A stretch of DNA of 64,000 bases from Allocoleopsis franciscana PCC 7113 (GCF_000317515.1 NC_019738.1:2375623-2439622); one strand, 5' to 3'; positions 1 to 6,738 are shown, counted from the first letter of the stretch. Notes: a model not told the origin generated them from the letters alone. Numbers and translations are program-made.

Positions 1-251
1 AATTTAAGCACTTTTAACGCACCTTGGCGACCAATCTTCCAATGATAAGCTTCGCTGTGTTTTTCTTTGGCTTTCTGAGCTATACAAACCGAGCCGCCAA
101 AGTGATCTTTCATAAACATGACAAGTTCAATAGATGTGCTACTCATGGTTAGATATGGTGCCCTTTGTCCGCCTTTATTAGTACGAATGAGGCAAATACT
201 TCCTTCCCCATCCATTAATCCGGCTGCATAAGCCAGTATGGTTTTGTCCAT
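1..251 (-). CDS. LAGLIDADG homing endonuclease, C-terminus cut by window edge
   Basis: The minus-strand frame is open from an ATG at 249-251 to the window edge, giving 83 residues. Near the N-terminus lies AAGLMDGEGSI, a good match to the LAGLIDADG helix with its catalytic acidic residue. This is followed by a basic, beta-rich segment of the kind these enzymes use to contact DNA. Such proteins make site-specific double-strand breaks and spread their own genes, often into tRNA or rRNA genes. The gene is antisense to, and 37 bp from, the first of four tRNA-like genes. I see no intron core around it, and no strong ribosome-binding site. The rest of the protein is outside the window, so activity cannot be judged. 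Confidence 0.72.
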   Translation of the reverse strand, partial: MDKTILAYAAGLMDGEGSICLIRTNKGGQRAPYLTMSSTSIELVMFMKDHFGGSVCIAQKAKEKHSEAYHWKIGRQGALKVLK

Positions 252-288
252 GAAAATACTTGGAAGTAGTAAAGATTAACTGTTATGA

Positions 289-360
289 CCACTGGAGGCT
301 GAAAAGTGAAGCACCGTGCTGATAACGCGGCGATAGAAGGGGCAGTACCTTCCCAGTGGA
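289..360 (+). tRNA. tRNA-Ile(GAT)-like gene, degenerate
   Basis: A cloverleaf can be drawn. The acceptor stem is CCACTGG with CCAGTGG. The anticodon stem is CCGTG with CGCGG, around the loop CTGATAA, giving anticodon GAT at 321-323. The T stem is GAAGG with CCTTC. The D arm is weak and lacks the usual GG, and the T loop GGCAGTA lacks the TTC signature, so the gene is degenerate. It is the first member of a cluster with spacers of only 3-11 bp. It could be a relic, or one of the aberrant tRNAs known from cyanobacterial tRNA arrays. Confidence 0.5.
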
Positions 361-363
361 TTT

Positions 364-433
364 CCCTTACCTGCCGGATGCAGACCTGTTTTTCCTAAAG
401 ACGGTGTGCCAGGTTCAACTCCTGGGTAAGGGG
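364..433 (+). tRNA. tRNA-Arg(CCT)-like gene with a shortened D arm
   Basis: The acceptor stem is CCCTTAC with GTAAGGG. The T arm is canonical: CCAGG, loop TTCAACT, CCTGG. The anticodon arm TGTTT-TTCCTAA-AGACG, with two G-T pairs, gives anticodon CCT. The D arm can only form CTGC-CGGAT-GCAG, with a five-base loop that is too short for the normal D-loop/T-loop contact. It starts 3 bp after the preceding tRNA-like gene. It may be functional but is structurally unusual. Confidence 0.55.
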
Positions 434-437
434 TCAT

Positions 438-509
438 TCCTCGATCGCACAATCGCAGAACACTCATTTATTAACCGCAGGGTTCCTGTATCAAATCCAG
501 GTCGAGGAG
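438..509 (+). tRNA. tRNA-like sequence, anticodon arm decayed
   Basis: The length is 72 nt, as for a tRNA. The acceptor stem pairs perfectly (TCCTCGA with TCGAGGA). A T arm is present (CCTGT, loop ATCAAAT, CCAGG, one mismatch). No five-pair anticodon stem forms at the expected place. The loop there would be TTATTAA, and the identity cannot be assigned. It sits 4 bp after the Arg-like gene and 11 bp before tRNA-Lys. It is best read as a decayed member of the array. Confidence 0.42.
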
Positions 510-520
510 TTCATATAAAT

Positions 521-592
521 GGGGATGTAGCTCGATGGCAGAGCAATCGGCTTTTAACCGATTGGGTGTGGGTTCGAGTCCCACCATCCCCA
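521..592 (+). tRNA. tRNA-Lys(TTT)
   Basis: This is a canonical cloverleaf. The acceptor is GGGGATG with CATCCCC. The D arm has GCTC/GAGC, the anticodon arm is ATCGG-CTTTTAA-CCGAT with anticodon TTT, and the T arm is GTGGG-TTCGAGT-CCCAC. The discriminator is A, and CCA is not encoded. It is the last and only fully regular member of the array starting at 289. Confidence 0.95.
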
Positions 593-611
593 CTAATTCA
601 CCCATTCCTTG

Positions 612-842
612 TCAGTCACTTGTGGGGTTAGCGTCAGGGTCATAATTGCCCGTGGGCTGGAGTTTGGTCATCATCTGTCTGAGGAGGAAAGCATTGCTAT
701 TCCACGCGGTGTATTGATTTGAGCCTCGCCCTCTCTGCCTCAGATAGAGTTCAGCTTTATCCCGGCAGCAAGTCGCCAGTAAGCTGATGACCGATACTAG
801 ACCAAGTTCATCAATCAGTTCCATCAGGTCATCTTGAGCCAT
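612..842 (-). CDS. small acidic hypothetical protein
   Basis: The protein has 76 residues. A strong Shine-Dalgarno sequence (GGAGG, about 8 nt before the ATG) supports the start and shows that this is a real gene. The N-terminal half is a hydrophobic, acidic helix; the C-terminal half is polar. I do not recognise the family. Upstream on the same strand lies a ribbon-helix-helix gene (921-1085), and between the two is a perfect palindrome at 887-903 that could be the operator of this gene. The pair resembles small plasmid or mobile-element control cassettes, but the function is unknown. Confidence 0.6.
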   Translation of the reverse strand: MAQDDLMELIDELGLVSVISLLATCCRDKAELYLRQRGRGSNQYTAWNSNAFLLRQMMTKLQPTGNYDPDANPTSD

Positions 843-886
843 TGGTAAACCTCCAGGGTTGTTTATTTCCTGAAGAATACCATAAG

Positions 887-903
887 GTACCCTTGAAGGG
901 TAC
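887..903. promoter_or_regulatory. palindromic operator-like site
   Basis: GTACCCTTGAAGGGTAC is a perfect 8-bp inverted repeat around one central base. It lies between the ribbon-helix-helix gene and the start of the 76-residue gene. The half-site TACCC recurs at 1205-1230, upstream of a second ribbon-helix-helix gene. Confidence 0.5.
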
Positions 904-920
904 TTACTGTATACTGATGG

Positions 921-1085
921 TTACTTGCTTTCTTGTTCGTCTACGAGATTGTATTCCTTTACGGCTGCCATAACTAGCAGAGTGGACATGGGGATTCCAG
1001 TCTGTTGGGAGATATTTTTCAATTTTTCCTGCAAACGTTTAGGAACTGTGACTTTAATCACAGCAGTCTCTTCTTTTTCAGCCAT
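921..1085 (-). CDS. small ribbon-helix-helix DNA-binding protein
   Basis: The protein has 54 residues. It begins with a charged stretch (MAEKEETAV), then a beta strand (IKVTVPKRL), then two helices ending in MAAVKEYN. This is the strand-helix-helix pattern of CopG/Arc-type regulators, which bind palindromic operators as dimers. It is transcribed away from the gene at 1240, and its stop lies 18 bp from the palindrome at 887-903. It may repress its downstream neighbour or itself. No toxin partner is obvious, and a plasmid-type copy-control origin is possible. Confidence 0.6.
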   Translation of the reverse strand: MAEKEETAVIKVTVPKRLQEKLKNISQQTGIPMSTLLVMAAVKEYNLVDEQESK

Positions 1086-1204
1086 TTCAAACAGTCATGT
1101 TTAGATGAAATCAGCTTATCCCCTTTCTGACTACCGATAAAGGGTCGCTATAGCCCTCATAAGTATCGTTTTAGTGGTCGGAGCAGGGTAAAAGTACAAC
1201 AGCA

Positions 1205-1230
1205 ATACCCCATAACTCTAGTTAGGGTAT
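1205..1230. promoter_or_regulatory. inverted repeat with TACCC half-sites
   Basis: ATACCC and GGGTAT face each other across 14 bp, which itself holds AACT and AGTT in inverted order. The site ends 9 bp before the start of the ribbon-helix-helix gene at 1240. It carries the same TACCC/GGGTA half-sites as 887-903, so it is a plausible binding site for one of the two local regulators. Confidence 0.42.
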
Positions 1231-1239
1231 CCTTTTGGG

Positions 1240-1458
1240 ATGGCAACCAAGATGACGCTCAGCATCAAGCTAGACCCTGAAGTAAAGAGGCAACTAGAGG
1301 AGATAGCTAAACAGCAAAACACCAGTCTCAATAGGCTGGTGCTGAAGTACATATCACAAGGTATTCAAGCTGATATTGGGGAACCAGATAGGCTAGCGGC
1401 TATTGAGGCGAGGTTGGATGCGATCGAGCGTCGGTTGAATGAGGTGTATGGACAATAA
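1240..1458 (+). CDS. ribbon-helix-helix protein with C-terminal coiled coil
   Basis: The protein has 72 residues. Strand MTLSIKLDPEV and two helices (residues about 13-40) match the ribbon-helix-helix fold. Residues 50-70 form a heptad-rich helix (RLAAIEARLDAIERRLNEV). Such proteins are operator-binding repressors, often antitoxins. There is no clear Shine-Dalgarno sequence, and an internal ATG at 1252 is another possible start. No toxin overlaps it; the next gene downstream is 120 bp away. Confidence 0.6.
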   Translation: MATKMTLSIKLDPEVKRQLEEIAKQQNTSLNRLVLKYISQGIQADIGEPDRLAAIEARLDAIERRLNEVYGQ

Positions 1459-1577
1459 TTTTGATCAGCCAATTACTACAAAATAGCAGGATAACATCAT
1501 AGATCAGTATTTTAGACCGCTAAGTGCGGTTGAACAAAGACTTAGCTAACCGTGTGATTTAATCATTTGTTCTTAAA

Positions 1578-2333
1578 ATGTTTGATAAAATTCGGCGAGA
1601 TGATTTTCTGAAGTCGCACCTTGATATTCACGAAATTTTTTCTCTAAAACTGCAAAACAATCTGTGTGATGGCGCGAAAAAGCATCTACATCGTGGTCTG
1701 ATAATGCGTTTAATGATGATGGAGGAATCAATTTTCAGCCTTGACGAAGAAATTGGTAAATCCGAAGAGCCGCTTGATCATTATCTCGCAACTAGGCTTA
1801 CTCTACTGTTGAATGCCTATTATCTCAACCTGGCAGGTTCGCTAGATAATCTGGCTTGGGCATTGACGTATCAATATAGTTTGGTTGAGGAGGTTGACGA
1901 AAATAATGGGAAACATCGGACGTTTGTTCAACTTCTTAGCACAAATTTCCTTGATCAACTGCGTAAGAGTAAATTAGAACAGCTAGACAAAGAATTACAA
2001 CCTTTTCGTGATTGGTATTGGGATATGCGACAGTTCCGCGATCCTGCGGCTCACCGAATTCCTTTGCTCGTGTCGCATTCAGTGTATTCGGAAGAGGATG
2101 TCAAAAAAGCACAGGAACTTGATGAAGCGGCAGCTCAACTCATCAGACAAGATGAATGGAGAGATGGTATGAATCTACTCCACCAGTCTTATCAACTAGA
2201 AAAGCATATACCTATCTTTATATCTGAGAATCCAAAAATTCAGTGCTATGACCTTGCTGGACGAGTTAATCTCGATCATGCAAATTGGTTAAGGATAGTT
2301 GAAGTAGTACTTCGGATAGGTTTCTCAGGATGA
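1578..2333 (+). CDS. hypothetical protein, possibly HEPN-like
   Basis: The 251-residue protein is helical and has no signal peptide or membrane segment. Around residues 155-160 it has RDPAAH, an R-X4-H arrangement like the catalytic motif of HEPN ribonucleases, preceded by an aromatic helix (RDWYWDMRQF). The long helices before it (residues 60-100) would fit a HEPN four-helix bundle. I cannot assign a named family, and one short motif is weak evidence. It lies just upstream of the first copy of the dispersed repeat, at the left border of the cassette-like region. Confidence 0.45.
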   Translation: MFDKIRRDDFLKSHLDIHEIFSLKLQNNLCDGAKKHLHRGLIMRLMMMEESIFSLDEEIGKSEEPLDHYLATRLTLLLNAYYLNLAGSLDNLAWALTYQYSLVEEVDENNGKHRTFVQLLSTNFLDQLRKSKLEQLDKELQPFRDWYWDMRQFRDPAAHRIPLLVSHSVYSEEDVKKAQELDEAAAQLIRQDEWRDGMNLLHQSYQLEKHIPIFISENPKIQCYDLAGRVNLDHANWLRIVEVVLRIGFSG

Positions 2334-2445
2334 TGGAATAAGGGAAAGGAGCTAGACGCAGTTTATGAAGAGTCGGAGAGAATAAGGGGATGTTTAGAGT
2401 AGAAATCAAATGTGATGACACTGGTCAGCATCTATGTTAATAAGA

Positions 2446-2546
2446 GCGATCGCGTTTACCTTCCATCTCACTTCAGCGTTGGGCTTCGTTTCAGGTTTAT
2501 CTGTCACCGATAAGTTTAGCTGTTAGCGTTCCAAGGATGCGATCGC
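2446..2546 (+). repeat. dispersed repeat A, copy 1
   Basis: This is a roughly 100-bp element bounded on both sides by HIP1-type GCGATCGC sites. Its core blocks are CTTCCATCTCACTTC, GCGTTGGGCTTCGTTTC, AGTTTAGCTGTTAGCGTT and CCAAGG. Other copies lie at 3388, 3819, 4876, 5681 and 6739. It separates the gene at 1578 from the toxin-antitoxin pair at 2591. Confidence 0.85.
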
Positions 2547-2590
2547 TCCTCTTCAGCTAGCTGTAGCGATAATATTGGAAGAACTCGAAG

Positions 2591-2863
2591 ATGAAATCCA
2601 GTAGGATACTGTTGATTATGTTGCGAGAGAAGCTTAAGCAAGAACTAGACAAGCTAAACGAAGATCAACTCAAGAAGATTGCTGATTTCATCGCCTTCAT
2701 TGAGTTTCAGGCAAAACAGGCTGAATTATCTGCTCCTTTTTGGCAGAGGGCAACACCAACGGAACGGGTTAAAGATTTCCGCGAGTGGGTTTCTCAGCTT
2801 CCCAGAACCAGTCAAAGCCTCCCTGATGAAGCCCTCAGCCGTGACAGTATTTACGAAGAATGA
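2591..2863 (+). CDS. antitoxin of a PIN-domain toxin-antitoxin pair
   Basis: The protein has 90 residues and is mostly helical. An N-terminal repeat of charged helices (EKLKQELDKLNEDQLKKI) is followed by a polar tail of the kind that binds a toxin. Its stop overlaps the PIN-toxin start by 4 bp (ATGA), the usual translational coupling of VapBC-type operons. The ATG at 2591 has a GGAAG nearby; an ATG at 2621 is an alternative start. The DNA-binding family is not certain, as it resembles the DUF2281-like antitoxins rather than a clear ribbon-helix-helix protein. The antitoxin role is inferred from position. Confidence 0.65.
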   Translation: MKSSRILLIMLREKLKQELDKLNEDQLKKIADFIAFIEFQAKQAELSAPFWQRATPTERVKDFREWVSQLPRTSQSLPDEALSRDSIYEE

Positions 2864-3324
2864 CGAAGTACCTGCTTGATACTAATGTTGTCTTGCGTTT
2901 CTGCAACCCTTCTGATGTCCAACATAGCCTTGCAACGGATGCAATATCTTGTTTACTTACACAAGAAGACGAATGTTTTCTGACAGCCCAAGTGCTTGTT
3001 GAGCTTTGGGTTGTTGCTACCCGACCCGTTGAAGTCAATGGTTTGGGCTGGGCTGTAGAACAAACGAGAAATACAATAGATCAACTTCTCAATCGCTTTC
3101 CATTGTTAGAGGAATCGTCGCAGATTTTTCCCAATTGGTTGGATTTGGTAACGGTTAATAGAGTGATGGGTAAGCGTACTCATGATATTCGTATTGTGGC
3201 AGTTATGCTTACACATGGGATTACACATCTTCTGACCTTCAACCCAAGCGATTTTGTAGCTACATCAGGCATTACAGTTGTTCGCCCTCAGGAATTAGTA
3301 GCCCCTCAAACCCATGAGTCGTAG
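2860..3324 (+). CDS. PIN-domain toxin (VapC-like ribonuclease)
   Basis: The protein has 154 residues, typical for VapC. Acidic active-site residues are visible: D7 in LLDTNV, E48 in LVELW, D109 in THDIRIVA, and D131 in LTFNPSDF. PIN toxins cleave RNA with a metal cofactor when free of their antitoxin. The gene overlaps the upstream antitoxin gene by 4 bp. The two occupy one interval between repeat copies 1 and 2, so they form a self-contained cassette. They probably depend on their own promoter upstream of 2591, but I could not identify it. Confidence 0.85.
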   Translation: MTKYLLDTNVVLRFCNPSDVQHSLATDAISCLLTQEDECFLTAQVLVELWVVATRPVEVNGLGWAVEQTRNTIDQLLNRFPLLEESSQIFPNWLDLVTVNRVMGKRTHDIRIVAVMLTHGITHLLTFNPSDFVATSGITVVRPQELVAPQTHES

Positions 3325-3387
3325 CTCAAACCAGATTGCTTTCAAGCCAACGTCGCCAGCGTTCGCGAAGCGTCTCGTAGAGAAACT

Positions 3388-3488
3388 GATCGCACCTACC
3401 TTCCATCTCACTTCAAGCATTGGGCTTCGTTTCGAGTTATCACCTCACCGATGAGTTTAGCGGTTAGCGTTTCAAGGGGAGCGATCGC
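3388..3488 (+). repeat. dispersed repeat A, copy 2
   Basis: It has the same core blocks as copy 1, with a few substitutions (AGCATTGGGC, GGTTAGCGTTTC), and ends in GCGATCGC. Just to its left is a GCGAAGCGTCTCG motif that is itself common in cyanobacterial intergenic DNA. Confidence 0.85.
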
Positions 3489-3536
3489 TGCATACTGCTA
3501 TGATGCGTCGTAGACGACTACTTACGTTTGAGCTTT

Positions 3537-3740
3537 ATGTATCAGTGGGAATATAGGACTGTCAAATTCTATGCTCAAGGGTCATTAGATGCAGGACGAA
3601 TCAATGAGATAGAACTGGAGGATATATTGAATGAATTGGGAGCTAGAGGTTGGGAACTGGTCACAATCCTCCCTGGTACACGGGCTAATGGTGAATTGTT
3701 TGACTTTGTGGCAGTACTCAAACGTGAAGTAAATTCCTAG
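3537..3740 (+). CDS. DUF4177-family small protein
   Basis: The protein has 67 residues from the ATG at 3537; a TTG at 3528 would add three residues. It opens with WEYRTVKF and contains LNELGARGWELV. This is the pattern of DUF4177, a small beta-alpha-beta family of unknown function. It is the only gene between repeat copies 2 and 3, in an interval of about 330 bp, the smallest cassette in the array. Confidence 0.65.
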   Translation: MYQWEYRTVKFYAQGSLDAGRINEIELEDILNELGARGWELVTILPGTRANGELFDFVAVLKREVNS

Positions 3741-3818
3741 CCATTGCCTATTGCTGTAGGTGGCCTTGATACTAGTGACGCCAATATCTACGTCCGATTT
3801 GCATCTATACCAATAAGA

Positions 3819-3921
3819 GCGACCGCGCTTACCTTCCATCTCACTTCAAGCGTTGGGCTTCGTTTCGAGTTATCACCTCACCGATGAGTTTAGCTGTTAG
3901 CGTTCCAAAGGGAGCGATCGC
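3819..3921 (+). repeat. dispersed repeat A, copy 3
   Basis: This is a full-length copy ending in GCGATCGC. Its left flank (GCATCTATACCAATAAGAGC) resembles the left flanks of copies 1 and 6, so the repeat extends further left in this subfamily. The right flank continues into repeat B at 3932 and is duplicated beside copy 5. Confidence 0.85.
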
Positions 3922-3931
3922 ACCACTTCAG

Positions 3932-3992
3932 AATGGAACAAATTTAGGCTAATAGAGAGGGTGTAGTTGTCAGGTATCGGAGGAGCGATCGC
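3932..3992 (+). repeat. repeat B, copy 1
   Basis: This 61-bp element starts AATGGAACAAAT and ends GGTATCGGAGGAGCGATCGC. It is nearly identical to 5793-5853 and clearly related to 5600-5660. It always lies next to repeat A. Confidence 0.8.
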
Positions 3993-4095
3993 TAGGCTTG
4001 AAGATGTTATATAAGAATTTATACTTAGAAAAAAGAGCTTTGTTAGTAGATAGCTACAAGTGCTAGACTTTGTTGACATCCAGAGAGGATTAGCT

Positions 4096-4293
4096 GTGGC
4101 TTCCATCACTGTTGAAATTCCAGACGCTCAATTACAGAAGTTGCAACAATTAGCGCAGGAAAACGGAATCTCTCTTGAAGATTTGCTACGTGCAAGTATT
4201 GAAGACTGGCTCAGTTATCCAAAGAGCGAATTTGTCCAAGCATCCAGCTATGTGTTGAAGAAAAATGCCCAATTGTATCGACGTTTGGCATGA
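4096..4293 (+). CDS. small antitoxin-like protein
   Basis: The protein has 65 residues from a GTG start at 4096, chosen because AGAGAGGA lies about 8 nt upstream. An in-frame GTG at 4060 is less likely. A beta strand (SITVEIPDAQL) followed by two helices (QKLQQLAQ and LEDLLRASIEDWL) fits a ribbon-helix-helix-type antitoxin fold. It is followed 73 bp later by a second toxin-antitoxin operon and shares its cassette, with no toxin of its own. It may be an orphan antitoxin. Confidence 0.6.
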   Translation: MASITVEIPDAQLQKLQQLAQENGISLEDLLRASIEDWLSYPKSEFVQASSYVLKKNAQLYRRLA

Positions 4294-4366
4294 TACGTTA
4301 CCTGGCACTAGAACAATCATCGTCATGCTAGATTGATGAAGTAAGTCCTACACGGTGTTTCAGGCT

Positions 4367-4573
4367 ATGAGCTTCAGTGATGTAGTCGAGGCAATCAAAA
4401 GCCTCTCCACAGAGGAGAAGCAAGAAATTCAATTGCTACTGAGGCAGTATCTGCGAGAAGAGCGCCGTGAGGAAATATATGAAAACTTTCAGACAGCACG
4501 AGTAGAGGAGCAAAATGGGGAACTGAAGTTCTCCTCCGATATTAATAAGCTGAGACAGTTAATAGAGGAGTGA
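4367..4573 (+). CDS. antitoxin of RelE-type pair
   Basis: The protein has 68 residues from the ATG at 4367; an upstream in-frame GTG at 4355 is less plausible. The N-terminal helices (FSDVVEAIKSLSTEEKQEI) and a very charged middle (REERREEIYENF) are typical of small antitoxins with a disordered toxin-binding tail. The stop overlaps the toxin start as TGATG. Its 3' part from 4478 to 4527 is duplicated at about 5907-5956, where it is only a fragment. Confidence 0.65.
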   Translation: MSFSDVVEAIKSLSTEEKQEIQLLLRQYLREERREEIYENFQTARVEEQNGELKFSSDINKLRQLIEE

Positions 4574-4842
4574 TGGTAGAAGTCAGTTTTAGTTCCTCAT
4601 TCCGTCGTGCTTTCAAAAAGCGAATCAAAGGAAATTCAGATTTAGAAGCAAAATTTTGGGAAAAAGTAGAGCAATTTACTATAGATCCATTCGATCAAAG
4701 CTTGAAAACTCATAAATTGTCAGGCAAGCTCAAGGAGCTATGGAGTTTTAGCGTGGAATACAACGAGCGGGTGTTATTTTACTTCACTGAGGATGGGAAT
4801 GCCGTATTTGTAGATATTGGTAGCCACGACGAGGTGTATTAA
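4573..4842 (+). CDS. RelE/YafQ-type mRNA interferase toxin
   Basis: The protein has 89 residues from the ATG at 4573; a GTG three bases earlier would add one residue. An AGAGGAG lies just upstream. Basic N-terminal helices (SSFRRAFKKRIK), then PFDQSLKTHKLSGKL, LWSFSVEYNERVLFYF and VDIGSHDEVY match the RelE fold and the typical C-terminal G(S/T)HDEVY motif of the YafQ branch. Such toxins cut mRNA on the ribosome. It is coupled to the antitoxin gene by a 1-bp overlap and closes the cassette before repeat copy 4. Confidence 0.8.
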   Translation: MVEVSFSSSFRRAFKKRIKGNSDLEAKFWEKVEQFTIDPFDQSLKTHKLSGKLKELWSFSVEYNERVLFYFTEDGNAVFVDIGSHDEVY

Positions 4843-4875
4843 GAAACACAATTGCCTATGGATTTACTCGAAGCT

Positions 4876-4977
4876 GATCGCGCCTACCTTCCATCTCACT
4901 TCAAGCGTTGGGCTTCGTTTCGGGGTTATCACCTCACCGATGAGTTTAGCTGTTAGCGTTCCAAGGAGAGCGATCGC
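4876..4977 (+). repeat. dispersed repeat A, copy 4
   Basis: This copy is full length. Its left flank (TTTACTCGAAGCTGATCGCG) is shared with copy 5 only, which defines a second subfamily of left ends. The right end is CCAAGGAGAGCGATCGC. Confidence 0.85.
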
Positions 4978-5075
4978 AAGGGTTGAAAGCTCTACTTATC
5001 CAGTGAGCAGGATGCACTCGCTACATTGTAAAGTCACACACCACTGCCCAGTTCCATTCAAGCAAGAGGTTAAAG

Positions 5076-5615
5076 ATGCGAAAACTGAAATATTATGTCG
5101 CCGTTTCTGTGGATAACTTTATTGCTCACGAAGACGGCTCATGGGGTGGATTTCTTCCGGAAGGGGAACACGTAGTTGATTATCTCGAATCTTTGAAAAC
5201 GTGGTTTGATGTTGTTTTGATGGGACGTAAGACATACGAGGTAGGGTTAAAGGTCGGTGTGACTAATCCTTATCCACACTTGAAGCAGTATGTTTTCTCT
5301 CGCACGATGAAAGAAAGCCCAGATGAAAATGTTGAACTCGTCTGTGAGAATATTGTTGAATTAGTCACAGAATTGAAGAATCAAACGGGTAAGGATATCT
5401 ACCTCTGCGGCGGCGCTGATTTAGCCACAACGCTTTTTGCCGAAAACTTGATTGATGAGATAATCCTGAAGTTGAATCCAGTACTGCTTGGGTCGGGCAT
5501 TCCACTTTTTAAAGGAGTCATCAAGCAGACTGCTCTGGAACTCACCGACAGCAAGATTTACAAAAACGGTGTCCTGTTGCTTTTTTATCGTGTGAAAACA
5601 ATGGAACAAATCTAA
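5076..5615 (+). CDS. dihydrofolate-reductase-like protein (RibD C-terminal family)
   Basis: The protein has 179 residues. It begins [16 protein letters not shown] and carries [33 protein letters not shown] and [13 protein letters not shown]. This is the motif order of the small NADPH-binding DHFR/RibD-C family. These proteins have an NADPH fold; substrates are mostly unknown, and this is not a classical FolA. It is the sole gene between repeat copies 4 and 5, and its stop codon falls inside repeat B copy 2. A diverged relative lies at 8285. Confidence 0.8.
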   Translation: MRKLKYYVAVSVDNFIAHEDGSWGGFLPEGEHVVDYLESLKTWFDVVLMGRKTYEVGLKVGVTNPYPHLKQYVFSRTMKESPDENVELVCENIVELVTELKNQTGKDIYLCGGADLATTLFAENLIDEIILKLNPVLLGSGIPLFKGVIKQTALELTDSKIYKNGVLLLFYRVKTMEQI

Positions 5616-5660
5616 GCTAATCGTGAGGGCGTACTTGCCAGGTGTCGGAGGAGCGATTGC
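5600..5660 (+). repeat. repeat B, copy 2 (overlaps end of upstream gene)
   Basis: This is a diverged 61-bp copy: AATGGAACAAATCTAAGC at its left end and GGTGTCGGAGGAGCGATTGC at its right end. The last codons and stop of the reductase gene are inside it, so the gene end and the repeat have evolved as a unit. Confidence 0.75.
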
Positions 5661-5680
5661 CTACGGCTTTACTCGAAGCT

Positions 5681-5782
5681 GATCGCGCCTACCTTCCATC
5701 TCACTTCAAGCGTTGGGCTTCGTTTCCGAGTTATCATCTCACGGATGAGTTTAGCTGTTAGCGTTCCAAAGGGAGCGATCGC
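5681..5782 (+). repeat. dispersed repeat A, copy 5
   Basis: This copy is full length. Its right flank from 5783 onwards is nearly identical to that of copy 3, showing a segmental duplication (see 5793-5956). Confidence 0.85.
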
Positions 5783-5792
5783 ACCACTTCAG

Positions 5793-5956
5793 AATGGAAC
5801 AAATTTAGGCTAATAGAGAGGGTGTAGTTGTCAGGTATCGGAGGAGCGATCGCTAGGCTTGAAGATGTTATATAAGAATTTATACTTAGAAAAAAGAGCT
5901 TTGTTATATGAAAACTTTCAGACAGCACGAGTAGAGGAGCAAAATGGGGAACTGAA
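5793..5956 (+). repeat. duplicated cassette fragment with internal deletion (contains repeat B copy 3)
   Basis: Bases up to about 5906 match 3922-4045, including repeat B. Bases 5905-5956 match about 4476-4527, the 3' part of the RelE-type antitoxin gene. The join is at a 2-bp TA shared by both sources. The copy therefore lacks the equivalent of 4046-4477, which holds the orphan antitoxin and the start of the paired antitoxin. It carries no intact gene and ends 21 bp before the ankyrin gene. Confidence 0.8.
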
Positions 5957-5977
5957 CTGCTTTCATCAGAGTAGCTG

Positions 5978-6658
5978 ATGATACCGTTAGCTATAGTTGT
6001 AAGTGATCTGCCTGAGTTGGAGAAGATAGGGGATGACCAGAACCAACAAAGAGCTATGAATATTTTTGAGGTTATCCAAGTTGGAAGTATAGACAAACTT
6101 CAAGAGCTAGTTAAAGCCGGAACCGATGTAAAGGTTTCAGACAATAGTGGCGTTACAACCTTGATGAAGGCTGCTGCATCTCGCAGTCCAGACTGCAACA
6201 TTGTGCAGACTCTCATCGCACTTGGAGTCGATGTTAATGCCAACGATGAGAATGGTAAAACGGCTCTGATGTATGCCTCTGAGCGAGGCAGTATTCAAGT
6301 AGTCCAAGTTTTGCTGGCTGCTGGGGCGGATGTCAATGCCAAAGCGGAAAAAGTAGCAATCGGATGGAACAGAACAGCCCTAATGTATGCAGCATGGCTG
6401 GATCATGCTGATACTGTAAGGGCTTTAATTGAATCTGGGGCAGATGTAAATGTCAAAAACAGTGACGGGGATACAGCTCTTTTAGGGGCTGTAAAGGAAG
6501 GCTATATCGAGATTGTGCGTATCTTAATTGATGCCGGAGCAGACATTAATGCTAGAAACTGTAATGACGACACAGCTCTCTCATTGGCAGTAAGCGAGGA
6601 TTTCCCTGTAATCATTGAGATGCTTTGCAAAGAAGCGGGAATGAGTAGAGAGTGTTGA
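5978..6658 (+). CDS. ankyrin-repeat protein
   Basis: The protein has 226 residues. About five ankyrin repeats run from residue 27 to the end, each with a form of G-x-T-(A/P)-L-(M/L)-x-A and a following ADVNA(K/R)-type turn. Examples are GKTALMYASERGS, RTALMYAAWLDHADT and DDTALSLAV. Ankyrin repeats bind other proteins, and no enzymatic domain is present. An ATG at residue 27 (6056) is an alternative start that would begin directly with the repeats. It is the only gene between repeat copies 5 and 6, and its partner is unknown. Confidence 0.85.
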   Translation: MIPLAIVVSDLPELEKIGDDQNQQRAMNIFEVIQVGSIDKLQELVKAGTDVKVSDNSGVTTLMKAAASRSPDCNIVQTLIALGVDVNANDENGKTALMYASERGSIQVVQVLLAAGADVNAKAEKVAIGWNRTALMYAAWLDHADTVRALIESGADVNVKNSDGDTALLGAVKEGYIEIVRILIDAGADINARNCNDDTALSLAVSEDFPVIIEMLCKEAGMSREC

Positions 6659-6738
6659 GTGCGATCGCTCATCACCATAGGTTAACTTGACGTGAGGAAA
6701 CCCAAGATCAACTTTTGCCCAGCATCTATGCCAATGTA

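Noticed and set aside
356-631. Protein-coding frame across the tRNA region
   Set aside because: It overlaps two tRNA-like genes and tRNA-Lys and has no ribosome-binding site.
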